From a virus, in IMG/VR virus record IMGVR_UViG_3300008258_000005, positions 1-62,854 of that record: a stretch of DNA of 62,854 nucleotides; one strand, written 5' to 3'. Below the pieces are notes generated by a model that saw only the letters and a program-made list of their open reading frames with translations, searched no databases and had not been told where the DNA came from. Both the position numbers and the translations under genes were made by a program. Shown here piece after piece: positions 45,130-53,160 of this stretch (within the stretch, counting starts at the first letter, position 1; the number at the start of each line of letters is the position of its first letter).

Positions 45130-46896
45130 TTAATCTAATCTTAGAAAAGCTTCTAGCTGTTCTCCAACACTTTGAGGAGTAGCTACGTTCTTTAGTCTCA
45201 TTCCTATACTGTTCTCTACTGTAATGTTTGATACTAGATAATCCCAAACAGAAGCAGCGGTCAATACTGCGTTTCCAAAAGTATTATCTACAGGAATTCC
45301 AAAGGTTACTTGGTTTGCACTAGGCATTCTCAAAGTCCCAGTCAATGTACCTAAAGCGTAGGTAGTACCAAACCGCACATCAGAAACTGCTAAGTTATCT
45401 ACTAAAGTTGCAGGAGATACTAAACGAGTAGCAGGTGCAATAGCGCCAGGTTGTATTGCACCATTGGTTGTCTCGTCTCTAAATTCAAAATAAGAACTTG
45501 TACTAGGTATTAAATGCATTCTTACAACTTGGTAAGGAAAGAATCCATACTCATTACATACAAAAGGTCCTGTTAATAGGTTTATAGCAGTACTACTTGA
45601 AGAGACAAAACCGACAGAGTTTCTTCCTGCATAGATAGCTCCTACTTGATTTATGTAAGAGGCGGTAGTACAGTTTATTGCTGGAAAATTATTTGTGCTA
45701 GGAGAGTTTCCTGAAAAAAGATTACCTGTAATATAGACAGTTGCAATCCCTACTATTTGTATTCCCCAATCATTCACTCCTTGGTTTTCACCACCATATA
45801 CGTTTCCAGTAATATTAAGATTGCCTATATTAAAATAAATTCCGTAACCATTGTTGTTAAATCCTTCGCTTCCATAAATATTTCCTGTAACATTCAATGT
45901 GCCTCCTGCACCAAACCAAATACTTGCTACTGGTCCGTTAGTATTAGTTCCAAGTACATTGCCAATGACATTTAATGTACAACTTACGTCTGTTAAAATA
46001 CCGTTTGAATTTCCACCATATACTCTTCCTGTCACGTTAACAACTGCTCCTGCTGTTGTTGTAATATGTAGGATCCTGCTAGTACCATTCGTTGAACCTG
46101 GTTCTAAATTTCCTGTAATACTTAACGTACCTCCTCCTGTTACCTTTATTGTAGAAATAGCTGAAGCAGATGTCGGTCTTAGTATATTTCCAGTACCACA
46201 ATTTATTGTTGCCGTGCCACTACTTGAAAAAGTAATTAAGTCAGTAGACCCAGCAGATAGTCCTGTTTCCCCTGTAGTAGTTACTGTGATTCCACTATTT
46301 AAAATAAATCCACCGCCAGCTACTGCTGCAGTAGTTGATAAATACTCATACAAATAAGTTTCCCTCATTTGTAAAGTAGCAGTGGTATTTATTAAAAACC
46401 TGTATTTTATGTAAGCAACACTATTGCCTATAAGAGGACTGGTAAATGTGTTTACACCTGCAAGTACAGCAGTATATAAAGTAATCCAAGCAGAACCATC
46501 CCAACTTTGGAAAGAGATATTAGTTGTGATACTTCCTCCCAAAACAAAAGTAAACATGTCAATTGCTTTTGGTGAAGTAAATTCATATCCAAAAAAGTCA
46601 CCTGGATTCGCATTGGTAAAACTGTTTTGTGAGACTGACCCATTAAAAGCAATGTAAGCACTTGTTCCTCCTAACCCTGTGACAATACCACTTGGTGTTG
46701 TATTAGAAGTCATTAAAGGAACAGCTGTAATTAGACTTTGTGCTGTGTTTGTTAAAGTATCAACATTAATATTTTGATCTATTGTAACTGTGAAGTTATT
46801 TGACGCTACTATATCTCCTGGGCCAGGAAGAACTCCTCCATTCCACGTTGCTGGGTTTGACCAGTTACCAGATGCTATTGCTGCTCTTAGTGCCAT
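45130..46896 (-). CDS. Beta-helix fibre protein, paralogue B (588 aa)
   Basis: This 588-residue protein begins 'MALRAAIASGNWSNPATWN' followed by 'GGVLPGPGDIVASNNF', nearly identical to the next gene's N-terminus. A discoidin-like segment (about 90-190) is followed by a right-handed-beta-helix-like middle (about 200-460) with Asn/Thr/Gly/Ile-Val repeats ('ITGNVYGG', 'VTGNIYGS'). The C-terminal about 100 residues are conserved with the paralogue. These features fit a receptor-binding fibre. It joins the paralogue by one base (46896). Confidence 0.75.
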   Translation of the reverse strand: MALRAAIASGNWSNPATWNGGVLPGPGDIVASNNFTVTIDQNINVDTLTNTAQSLITAVPLMTSNTTPSGIVTGLGGTSAYIAFNGSVSQNSFTNANPGDFFGYEFTSPKAIDMFTFVLGGSITTNISFQSWDGSAWITLYTAVLAGVNTFTSPLIGNSVAYIKYRFLINTTATLQMRETYLYEYLSTTAAVAGGGFILNSGITVTTTGETGLSAGSTDLITFSSSGTATINCGTGNILRPTSASAISTIKVTGGGTLSITGNLEPGSTNGTSRILHITTTAGAVVNVTGRVYGGNSNGILTDVSCTLNVIGNVLGTNTNGPVASIWFGAGGTLNVTGNIYGSEGFNNNGYGIYFNIGNLNITGNVYGGENQGVNDWGIQIVGIATVYITGNLFSGNSPSTNNFPAINCTTASYINQVGAIYAGRNSVGFVSSSSTAINLLTGPFVCNEYGFFPYQVVRMHLIPSTSSYFEFRDETTNGAIQPGAIAPATRLVSPATLVDNLAVSDVRFGTTYALGTLTGTLRMPSANQVTFGIPVDNTFGNAVLTAASVWDYLVSNITVENSIGMRLKNVATPQSVGEQLEAFLRLD

Positions 46897-48686
46897 TACT
46901 CGTTATTATTTAATGTGGTTTGAATTTGTGCTCCAGTAGTTTCTACTGTAGCAGCGTTTTTAACTCTTCTTCCTATACTATTTAAGGTATTGATGGAAGT
47001 TAGTGGGACAGCCCATATAGCGTTAGGGTCAAGGACTGCTGTTCCTACTGTGTTGTCTACAGGTACATTGTTGGCTACGTTAGACGGAGAAGGTACTATC
47101 ATTGTGCCTGTTTGAGAACCTAATGAATAAACTGTTCCTTGTCGTACATTTGCAGGAATAGGAGAGTCTGCTACTGTATCTGGACTTACCAATCTAGTAG
47201 CAGGAGCAGGAGCAGCTGGAGGTAAAGCTCCATTTGTACTGTTATTTCTAAACTCAAAATAAGAACCCATTGTTCTCCTGTAGTGCATACGAGATACATA
47301 AAGAGGTTGACCTCCTGTAGGAGAAGAAATAAAAGGCCCTGTTAAAATATTAATAGCTGAGGCATTAAGTGATATAAAAATTTGTGATGTAGAAGTTGTT
47401 ACGCTGGAACTTATAGCTCCAATATGATTTACATAAGAAGCTACGTTAGAATAAAAAGCAGGAGCGCTTTGTGTACCTTCTAAGGTAATATTTCCTGTAA
47501 TATTACAAGTACAAACAGCTGCTAGTAGGATGCCGTAACCAGGTTGTCCAGGATTATATCCTCCATAAACATTACCTGTAACATTTAAAGTTCCTGTACT
47601 AGCCATATTAATTCCTCCTGCTCTGTTAGCTCCACTAGGATAAAGATTCCCTACAACAGTAATAGTATTATTTAAACCAGAAGCTGAAATAGCATAGGCA
47701 TCATTATCTCCTCCTCCAAACAAATTACCTACTACATTAAGTGTTATATTATTACCTACTACATGTACAGCATATCCTCCCTGTCCTCCTGCTAATAAAG
47801 CTCCTGTTATATTTACAGTGCCTGCACTTACAAGTCTTAGTCTTGAATTATTTGTTGCCCAAACCTGCAAGTAATTTAAATTAGCAGTAATATTTACATT
47901 CCCACCTCCCGTAACCTCAATACAGCCCCGATTCGTAGCAGATACACTACTGATACCCCCAACTCCTGCACTTATAGTTAATGTAGTACTTGAATTTCCA
48001 GAGTAAGTTAAACAAGTTACCGTTCCTGCTGAAATACTATAGACACTACTTGTAAAAGTTAAAGTTCTAGTTGCGTCTACAATAAATCCTCCTCCTGCTG
48101 TTGCAGCTACAGACAAGGCATCGTACAAATAAAACTCAGTTATTTGAGCTCCTGTATTAGTGCCAGAAAGTACTATTCTATACTTAAGATATGCAGTTGT
48201 ATTTACAAAATATGGACTGGTAAAACTACCATTTGCTGTATGAGTTCCAATAACAATCCAAGTAGAACCATTCCATGCTTCTAAGCTATAACTAACAGTA
48301 TTTGAACCTCCATTAAAAGATACACCGAATCTTCCTATTTTTTTAGCAGTAGCAAATTCGTATGCAATCCAATCCCCTGTAACTGGTCCTGGATAATAAC
48401 AAAGACCAAAACTACGATCAAAAGACAAATAAGCAGAAAAACTTGCAAAACCTCCTGTACCATTATTAGAAGCAATACCACTAGGTGCGGTATTAGAAGT
48501 CATTAAAGGAACTTCGGTTCCTACCGTAGTTGCCGCATTTGTAATTGAATCTACGTTAATATTCTGGTCAATAGTAACTGTAAAGCCGTTAGAAGCAACA
48601 ACATCTCCAGGTTCAGGAAGTACTCCCCCGTTCCAAATAGCTGGATTACTCCAGTTACCAGATGCTATTGCAGCCCTTTGTGCCAT
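46896..48686 (-). CDS. Beta-helix fibre protein, paralogue A (596 aa)
   Basis: This 596-residue protein shares the N-terminal 'AAIASGNWSNPA' block, a discoidin-like segment, beta-helix repeats ('VVGNLFGG', 'VTGNVYGG') and C-terminal part with the adjacent 588-residue protein. The ends match better than the middle, as expected when paralogues diverge in receptor specificity. The 'GNWSNPATWNGG' motif is common in phage and environmental bacterial proteins. It sits one base after the 98-residue gene. Role inferred: tail fibre or tailspike. Confidence 0.75.
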   Translation of the reverse strand: MAQRAAIASGNWSNPAIWNGGVLPEPGDVVASNGFTVTIDQNINVDSITNAATTVGTEVPLMTSNTAPSGIASNNGTGGFASFSAYLSFDRSFGLCYYPGPVTGDWIAYEFATAKKIGRFGVSFNGGSNTVSYSLEAWNGSTWIVIGTHTANGSFTSPYFVNTTAYLKYRIVLSGTNTGAQITEFYLYDALSVAATAGGGFIVDATRTLTFTSSVYSISAGTVTCLTYSGNSSTTLTISAGVGGISSVSATNRGCIEVTGGGNVNITANLNYLQVWATNNSRLRLVSAGTVNITGALLAGGQGGYAVHVVGNNITLNVVGNLFGGGDNDAYAISASGLNNTITVVGNLYPSGANRAGGINMASTGTLNVTGNVYGGYNPGQPGYGILLAAVCTCNITGNITLEGTQSAPAFYSNVASYVNHIGAISSSVTTSTSQIFISLNASAINILTGPFISSPTGGQPLYVSRMHYRRTMGSYFEFRNNSTNGALPPAAPAPATRLVSPDTVADSPIPANVRQGTVYSLGSQTGTMIVPSPSNVANNVPVDNTVGTAVLDPNAIWAVPLTSINTLNSIGRRVKNAATVETTGAQIQTTLNNNE

Positions 48687-48982
48687 TAAAGTCCTTTATC
48701 AGTAATAAACTCTTGAAGACCTGTCATGATCTTTCCTACCGCAGATGCGATTTCAGGGTCAGACTCAGCTTCTTTAAAAACATCAAAGTAAGAAACAGCC
48801 TTAGCGTAGTCAGGAAGTTGTTCGATGTTTCCTCCCAAGTCTCTGTAAGGAGTCAAACGCATAGCAACTGATGCTCCGATGATTCCTCCTTCTTGAACAA
48901 GTGGAGATATGGCTAAGTTAACTAGAAGTAGAGGATACTCTACCCCGTCTACAATGGTTGGTTTGGTTGATATGATTGCCAT
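48686..48982 (-). CDS. Small protein of the fibre cluster (98 aa)
   Basis: This 98-residue protein begins 'MAIISTKPTIVDGVEYPLLL' and is mixed alpha/beta with an acidic helical C-terminus. It is translationally linked to the two large fibre genes (shared base at 48686). It may be a fibre chaperone or a short tail component. No family recognised. Confidence 0.6.
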   Translation of the reverse strand: MAIISTKPTIVDGVEYPLLLVNLAISPLVQEGGIIGASVAMRLTPYRDLGGNIEQLPDYAKAVSYFDVFKEAESDPEIASAVGKIMTGLQEFITDKGL

Positions 48983-49001
48983 AAGTTTCTAATTTTATAA
49001 T

Positions 49002-50303
49002 TTATGAATATGTATGTGTTAATCTGCCACTCCAAGACACACTCAATGCTTGGGTGATTAGTACGTTACCATCTGTTAGGACTTGAATTCTTGTTATTTT
49101 CCAAACGTTTGCTCCTTCAGAACTTAACTGAGGTGCTCTTCCTACGTAAGAATACACTCCTTGATAATCGTGTCGTACAGTTGCCGTCACAGCAGAGTTG
49201 ACCCACTTTGTTCCGTTATAAGATAAGCTTTGTCCTATCTGTAAACTAGTAAGTTGAACGTCAGAAAGATTAGCGATTTGAGAAATCAATCCTGTCAACT
49301 GAGAACCATCAATTGCAGGAAGCTTTCCTGATCCGTCTAATCTAACTAATTGGTTTACTCCATTAAACGTATTTCCTTGTTGGGTTACGTTTGCCGATAG
49401 TCTCGCATCTGGAAGTAATCCACTTGTTATGTTTGAAGCAACAGTAGCATTTACGTTAGGTACGTTATCCAATCCTACCTGTGCCTTAGTAACGTTGTGA
49501 GGATTAGACGTATTTGCTATGTGTGCGTTTGTTGTGTTTTTAGCAGAACTAACTTGAGTCTGTAGTTTACCAAAACCCTGTAATACAGTATCAGTTCCTT
49601 CTACCTGAGCATCGGCTCCACTGCTAAATCCCGTAAGGACAGTAGTGCGAACTCTAGCTGGAGTAAAGTATTGGTTAGTGCCTTCAGCTAAATTGGTTGT
49701 TGTTTTGGTAGCTAACGAAGCATCAAACTTTGTTTCTGTATAATAGAAATTACTAACTCCCTGAGTTATAGTATCAGTAGTGAGTATAACATCTCCTGTT
49801 AACGTGTTTACACTTCTTACATTACCCGTACTATTAATGGTCAATGTCCCCAATCCTGGGTTATAGTTCAGAGTAACATTGGCACCTGCTTTTAACAAGT
49901 CTGCTACTCTAGCATCAATTCTTGGATTGGTAATGTATTTATTAGTAGTGCCCTCAGGGATATCGTCTGTATTCAAACTTACAAATCCTGTTTTGGTATT
50001 GACGCTTCTTACATCTCCTAGTGCACTGATTGTAATGGTCTCGGCTGTATCGTTGATTGCAAAAGAAACACCAGTACCAGCTTGAATCATTTGGAAGACC
50101 TTAGCTTTAACTCTACTGTTTGTAAAGTAAAGATTTCCTCCTTCAGGCAATGCATCAGTAGTCTTTCCCAAGAAAGCAGCAGAGGTAACTGTACCCACAT
50201 CAGCAATTGACGTAATACCAGCCTTCAACACAACTACTTTATCAGTACTTGCTAAAGACCCTGCTTGAGGTAATTGGGATACTCTTGTTTCTTTGGTTGC
50301 CAT
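49002..50303 (-). CDS. Tail-fibre protein with three N-terminal repeats (433 aa)
   Basis: This 433-residue protein begins 'MATKETRVSQLPQAGSLAST', a start common to phage fibre attachment modules. Three repeats of about 60 residues follow, each with 'EGxxNxYxT' and a 'TxTIxxxG' strand ('GGNLYFTNSRV', 'GTTNKYITNPRI', 'GTNQYFTPARV'). A later 'NPHNVTKAQVGLDNVPN' stretch is a well-known tail-fibre repeat, then a shorter 'QLTGLISQIANLSDV' section. The C-terminal 60 residues are a small beta tip. Likely an adhesive side fibre. It meets the next gene at one base. Confidence 0.78.
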   Translation of the reverse strand: MATKETRVSQLPQAGSLASTDKVVVLKAGITSIADVGTVTSAAFLGKTTDALPEGGNLYFTNSRVKAKVFQMIQAGTGVSFAINDTAETITISALGDVRSVNTKTGFVSLNTDDIPEGTTNKYITNPRIDARVADLLKAGANVTLNYNPGLGTLTINSTGNVRSVNTLTGDVILTTDTITQGVSNFYYTETKFDASLATKTTTNLAEGTNQYFTPARVRTTVLTGFSSGADAQVEGTDTVLQGFGKLQTQVSSAKNTTNAHIANTSNPHNVTKAQVGLDNVPNVNATVASNITSGLLPDARLSANVTQQGNTFNGVNQLVRLDGSGKLPAIDGSQLTGLISQIANLSDVQLTSLQIGQSLSYNGTKWVNSAVTATVRHDYQGVYSYVGRAPQLSSEGANVWKITRIQVLTDGNVLITQALSVSWSGRLTHTYS

Positions 50304-50641
50304 TATATCAAAAGCCTTTCGTCATTTTCTGTGACTAAGTATCCATTCTCGTCTATGCCGTCATAAAGCAGATAGGCTACTGTTCTGTATGGATCGCTAA
50401 AGTACATACTGCCATTCGGCATTGTAGAACTAATTCCAATATACGTTGTATAGTTCCCATCAACCGACTCAATGTACAATTCCTTTCCACTCAAACTAAC
50501 CCCATCCAGTAAGTGAACCTTAGCTCTAATTACATTAAAGTCATAAGGACTCATCATTACATTCTCGCTTCTCTTACTTTTTATAAGACTAACCAGCTCA
50601 CCAGCATAGCCATTACCCATTAAGTGAAGCCTTTCTCTCAT
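50303..50641 (-). CDS. First gene of the late fibre operon, unknown (112 aa)
   Basis: This 112-residue protein starts 'MRERLHLMGNGYAGELVSLI' and is mixed alpha/beta with a beta-rich C-terminal half. It is the first gene on the minus side of the divergent region and lies 18 nt after the -7 of the promoter at 50660. It overlaps the fibre gene by one base. Possibly a fibre-assembly or virion protein. No family recognised. Confidence 0.6.
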   Translation of the reverse strand: MRERLHLMGNGYAGELVSLIKSKRSENVMMSPYDFNVIRAKVHLLDGVSLSGKELYIESVDGNYTTYIGISSTMPNGSMYFSDPYRTVAYLLYDGIDENGYLVTENDERLLI

Positions 50642-50976
50642 AGTTAAAGATACTTACTACAAATATATCACTTTACAGATTAAAGTCAAGAGGTAAAACC
50701 AACAAGGCACACTACCCCTTAATAAGGAAAACTCAACTACTAGTAGGACCCAAGGATTTAACTACAGTTTACTTGGTATGTCACCCTAACCCCCTGTAGT
50801 CCCCCAAAGGTAAGTAGAAAATCAAGAGAAAGGAAAGAAGAAGTTATTCACACCTAAGGATAGAGGGAACCCCGCAGGGAACCGCATTTTACCGATAAAA
50901 TAAGACCACTTCTACTTCCATCGTAACTACCCTATAAAGAAATCCACCAAATAAATATTTACTAACTTTGTATACA
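50642..50976. other. Divergent intergenic region between late and early halves
   Basis: This 335-nt gap separates all minus-strand genes from all plus-strand genes. It holds the minus promoter at 50660-50689, a near-tandem 'GGGAACCCCGCAGGGAACCGC' (50866-50887 area), and a small inverted repeat ATTTTA/TAAAAT near 50886-50901. A TAACTTTG lies at 50963-50970, only 6 nt before the plus ATG, with no TTG at 19 nt. I see no ORF of note. Confidence 0.7.
50660..50689 (-). promoter_or_regulatory. Bacteroidota-type promoter for the fibre operon
   Basis: TATATTTG (50667-50660) is preceded at exactly 19 nt by TTG of TTGAC (50689-50687). It is 18 nt from the first minus-strand gene and drives transcription leftwards. 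Confidence 0.8.
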
Positions 50977-51594
50977 ATGCAACTAAACTCCAACATCCCA
51001 CACTTTAAGGCTCTAGTCAAACGTTCTTACTTTACTAAAAACTCTGAAGATTTAGAATACGACAACGTATATGCCTTTGCCATACAGAGTGTAGCAGGTA
51101 AAATCCTTACCTTTCACGTTATTACAGACTACGGAATGCTTAGATCTAGAGTACCTATAAGTGAACTCTACTTAAAAGAAACTGAAAATGACATTCCCTA
51201 TCACTTCAAACAACTGTGGGACTGCTTTAGTGAAAACGTAAGCATAGTTCATTATGATTTCCTAAGCGAGCATAGATGCCAGGTAATCCTTAAAGACAAA
51301 AGTTTGATTTGGGCCAATTACCTGTTCACAGTAGACTGGTACAATAACCCATACAGTGATGAGCCTTCCGACTATAAGGCAGGGCATATACTAGTAGCAG
51401 ATGAGGGATACCTACTATGCATGCCCAATAACCGCATATTCTGGAAAGATTCTAACTGGGTAACTAAACCCTTCCCTGTAAGTCCTACTGCTATAAAAGT
51501 AGACACAGAACACCCAAGTGTAGAGAACCAATCAGACAGATGGGTATCAGAAGATACCGATAGCTACTACTACGATGTAGTTCCTGGTAACTAA
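50977..51594 (+). CDS. Conserved phage/Bacteroidota protein of unknown function (205 aa)
   Basis: I chose the ATG at 50977 over an in-frame TTG at 50968, because family members I recall start near 'NSNIPHFKALVKRSYFT'. The protein is beta-rich, with 'YDNVYAFAIQSVAGKILTFHV', 'QLWDCFSENV' and 'YLFTVDWYNNPYS' as conserved-looking blocks. I recognise this as a protein type seen repeatedly in Bacteroidota phages and mobile elements, without known function. It is the first plus-strand gene. Its ATG lies 6 nt after TAACTTTG, so a leaderless message is conceivable. Confidence 0.75.
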   Translation: MQLNSNIPHFKALVKRSYFTKNSEDLEYDNVYAFAIQSVAGKILTFHVITDYGMLRSRVPISELYLKETENDIPYHFKQLWDCFSENVSIVHYDFLSEHRCQVILKDKSLIWANYLFTVDWYNNPYSDEPSDYKAGHILVADEGYLLCMPNNRIFWKDSNWVTKPFPVSPTAIKVDTEHPSVENQSDRWVSEDTDSYYYDVVPGN

Positions 51595-51774
51595 TCTTAC
51601 CTATTTCGGTCCCAAGCACCTCAACAGCCAAATCACCCCCAAAATTTTCAACCCCCACAATTTTAGGATGTCTATACGAGGGTGGGGGATGTTAGATTAG
51701 ATCCCCCCATCTTCCGATAGAGTGTCGGGGTACCCCCCGTCATTTCAGAGGAGTTTATTCTGTTCTATCCTGCT

Positions 51775-52089
51775 ATGATAGATAAATTTAAAAAGTTAGT
51801 TGCTGTCGCGGAAGAGATGGCAACTTCGTGGAACGAGATGGGTCTTGATGTCAGTGGGATGGAAGTTCAGGTGGAAGGACACGGAGGCATCGTGCGAGTT
51901 GGGACATGGAGAGAGTATGCTGTATATCATCCAGACGAGAACCAACACATGCCTGAGTACTGTATGGATTACACTACCTACTACTATACTTGGATAGATG
52001 GTGGGTGGATGAAGGACGAGCCAATGATAGTAGAAGCAGCAAGTCCATTCGAGGCAAGAGAAGAAGAGGTCGACGAGCTGCCGTTCTAG
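51775..52089 (+). CDS. Small acidic protein with SSB-like C-terminal tip (104 aa)
   Basis: This 104-residue protein has a helical start 'MIDKFKKLVAVAEEM', an aromatic beta middle (Tyr-Tyr-Tyr, Trp) and the acidic end 'EEEVDELPF'. An acidic stretch ending in hydrophobic-Pro-Phe is the signature of single-stranded-DNA-binding protein tails that recruit replication proteins. The body does not look like an OB fold. It may be a decoy or a partner of the host SSB network. The upstream 180-nt gap ends in the pyrimidine element. Confidence 0.65.
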   Translation: MIDKFKKLVAVAEEMATSWNEMGLDVSGMEVQVEGHGGIVRVGTWREYAVYHPDENQHMPEYCMDYTTYYYTWIDGGWMKDEPMIVEAASPFEAREEEVDELPF

Positions 52090-52099
52090 AGAGAGAGAG

Positions 52100-52135
52100 C
52101 CTGCCCTTCGGGGCAGGTTTATTCTGTTCCATAGT
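52100..52135 (+). terminator. Hairpin (UUCG loop) joined to pyrimidine tract before the next ATG
   Basis: CCTGCCC-TTCG-GGGCAGG is followed by TTTATTCTGTTCCATAGT and ATG at 52136. A terminator and the next gene's start region share the same bases. Confidence 0.8.
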
Positions 52136-52318
52136 ATGAAGATAACAATCACGCAAGTAGCGTACAATGATGAGACATTGGTCTACACAGAAGGAATGAC
52201 TTACAATGAGTTCTGCGAGAAGAACCCTAAACTAGAGACAAGAGTAGAATGGGATGAAACAACATCCGATGCTATGGATGCCTACTATTATTGTAAGTCA
52301 AAAGCAATAGGACATTAG
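52136..52318 (+). CDS. Small protein (60 aa), function unknown
   Basis: This 60-residue protein begins 'MKITITQVAYNDETLVYTEG' and is acidic with a helical C-terminus. The hairpin after it overlaps its own stop codon (stem 52305-52326), so terminator and coding end are fused. No family recognised. It is one of the tiny genes separated by hairpin/pyrimidine cassettes. Confidence 0.65.
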   Translation: MKITITQVAYNDETLVYTEGMTYNEFCEKNPKLETRVEWDETTSDAMDAYYYCKSKAIGH

Positions 52319-52344
52319 TCCTATTGTTTTTTCTTTCTTATTCT
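52305..52344 (+). terminator. Hairpin overlapping a stop codon, then pyrimidine tract
   Basis: CAATAGGAC-ATTA-GTCCTATTG (9 bp) includes the preceding TAG and is followed by TTTTTTCTTTCTTATTCT and ATG at 52345. Confidence 0.8.
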
Positions 52345-52575
52345 ATGAATAGAATAATAAAGAGTACATTGATTGCCATTGCGGCAATCAGTGGTTTGGT
52401 TTGGGTAGTAGCAAGTGGCTTCATGACTGTGTATTTCAGAGCAGGAATGGTCGCGGATTGGGGCGAAGAGTTCACCAAGGTCGTAGAGTGGGTCTTCGCC
52501 TTCGGATGGATGGTGCCAATTGCAGTGCTGACCTGGATTGATATGGCACACACAAAGAGAAGAAGAACCGTCTAA
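52345..52575 (+). CDS. Two-segment membrane protein (76 aa)
   Basis: The ATG at 52345 ('MNRIIKSTLIAIAAISGLVW') follows the pyrimidine tract as in neighbouring genes; an in-frame TTG at 52324 is inside the hairpin and is rejected. Two hydrophobic segments (about 5-27 and 48-66) are joined by an acidic loop, with a basic end 'HTKRRRTV'. Probably an inner-membrane protein made early. Function unknown. Confidence 0.65.
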   Translation: MNRIIKSTLIAIAAISGLVWVVASGFMTVYFRAGMVADWGEEFTKVVEWVFAFGWMVPIAVLTWIDMAHTKRRRTV

Positions 52576-52602
52576 CGACGGTTTATTCTTTCTCATAGTG
52601 CT
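52566..52602 (+). terminator. Hairpin overlapping a stop codon, then pyrimidine tract
   Basis: AACCGTC-TAAC-GACGGTT spans the stop TAA and continues into TTTATTCTTTCTCATAGTGCT and ATG at 52603. Confidence 0.8.
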
Positions 52603-52776
52603 ATGAGTAAATACAGAGAGATTCCAAGCTTGTTCCTGATAGGATTGGGCTTGATGGCTGCATGGGTTGCCTTGACAGCGTGTCCTATTGGTAGTCCTAT
52701 TCAGTACTTCAGTGCATGTATTGCACTAGGTTACTGGGCACTTGCACTATTGAGTTGGCCTCGAAAGAAAGCCTAG
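52603..52776 (+). CDS. Small membrane protein (57 aa)
   Basis: The ORF of 57 residues begins 'MSKYREIPSLFLIGLGLMAA', with two hydrophobic segments (about 9-27 and 33-51) and a basic end 'WPRKKA'. The ATG follows the same pyrimidine element as its neighbours. A terminator follows directly. Function unknown; membrane location is clear from sequence. Confidence 0.65.
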   Translation: MSKYREIPSLFLIGLGLMAAWVALTACPIGSPIQYFSACIALGYWALALLSWPRKKA

Positions 52777-52779
52777 AAG

Positions 52780-52810
52780 AAAGCCCTCACGGGCTTTTTT
52801 TCTTTCTTAT
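52780..52810 (+). terminator. Hairpin plus U-tract
   Basis: AAAGCCC-TCAC-GGGCTTT is followed by TTTTTCTTTCTTAT. No long ORF starts downstream; a structured non-coding stretch follows instead. Confidence 0.8.
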
Positions 52811-52938
52811 AGTAGTAGGGATATCCTACTATTATGTACTCATCTGCCAAAGTGCGGTGAACGTAAAGCTAGTTCACGTAAGACCACAACATGGGGTAGC
52901 GCCCTTACAACTACCCTGCATATCAGGGTAGTTTTTTC
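52811..52938 (+). ncRNA. Candidate structured RNA between two terminators
   Basis: Between terminator hairpins there is no ORF longer than 8 codons, but three hairpins: AGTAGTAGG/CCTACTATT (52811-52833), GTGAAC/GTTCAC (52857-52877) and ACTACCCTG/CAGGGTAGT (52910-52932). The last is followed by a T-tract and ends the unit. The first ATG (52834) reads only 'MYSSAKVR'. A small RNA is the best reading; sequence family unknown. Confidence 0.4.
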
Positions 52939-52949
52939 TTTTCTATTGT
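52910..52949 (+). terminator. Hairpin then pyrimidine tract before lipoprotein gene
   Basis: ACTACCCTG-CATAT-CAGGGTAGT (9 bp) is followed by TTTTTCTTTTCTATTGT and ATG at 52950. Confidence 0.8.
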
Positions 52950-53069
52950 ATGAGATATCTAATAGTAGCAGTGGTGATTGTGGGACTGATGTCCTGCGCA
53001 TCAGGTCGTGGTCACAGTTGTAGCAAGTCAAACAAGAATTACTGGCACAACGAGTTCAACAAATTCTAA
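52950..53069 (+). CDS. Tiny lipoprotein (39 aa)
   Basis: A 39-residue ORF starts 'MRYLIVAVVIVGLMSCASG'. The hydrophobic core followed by Leu-Met-Ser-Cys fits a lipobox with Cys16 as the lipidated residue. The mature peptide of about 24 residues is polar with one more Cys and a terminal 'YWHNEFNKF'. The ATG sits after the standard pyrimidine element. An outer-envelope role such as blocking superinfection is conceivable but unsupported. Confidence 0.6.
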   Translation: MRYLIVAVVIVGLMSCASGRGHSCSKSNKNYWHNEFNKF

Positions 53070-53073
53070 CATC

Positions 53074-53092
53074 AGGGGCGAAAGCCCCTTTT
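53074..53092 (+). terminator. GAAA-loop hairpin terminator
   Basis: AGGGGC-GAAA-GCCCCT followed by TTT. It ends the tiny lipoprotein gene. Confidence 0.75.
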
Positions 53093-53113
53093 AACTTGGA
53101 TTGGGCTGCACTG

Positions 53114-53132
53114 TAATCTTAAGAACTAACTA
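53114..53132 (+). repeat. 19-nt repeat 'AATCTTAMGNNCTAA', copy 1
   Basis: TAATCTTAAGAACTAACTA. One of five intergenic plus-strand copies with the consensus NNATCTTAMGNNCTAAYYA (others at 54384, 54472, 55403, 55814). It lies 28 nt before the ATG at 53161. Confidence 0.55.
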
Positions 53133-53160
53133 CGATAGAGAGTTTTTTCTTTCTCATTGT

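Noticed and set aside
50963-50970. TAACTTTG as a plus-strand host promoter
   Set aside because: No TTG at 18-20 nt upstream, and the ATG would start 6 nt after it; possible leaderless start but too weak to call.
51749-51774. AGAGGAG before 51775 as an SD site
   Set aside because: It is more than 20 nt from the ATG, too far for ribosome positioning; the pyrimidine element lies between.
52834-52860. ATG with 8 codons after a pyrimidine element
   Set aside because: Too short to support as a gene; the sequence beyond it is structured and non-coding.
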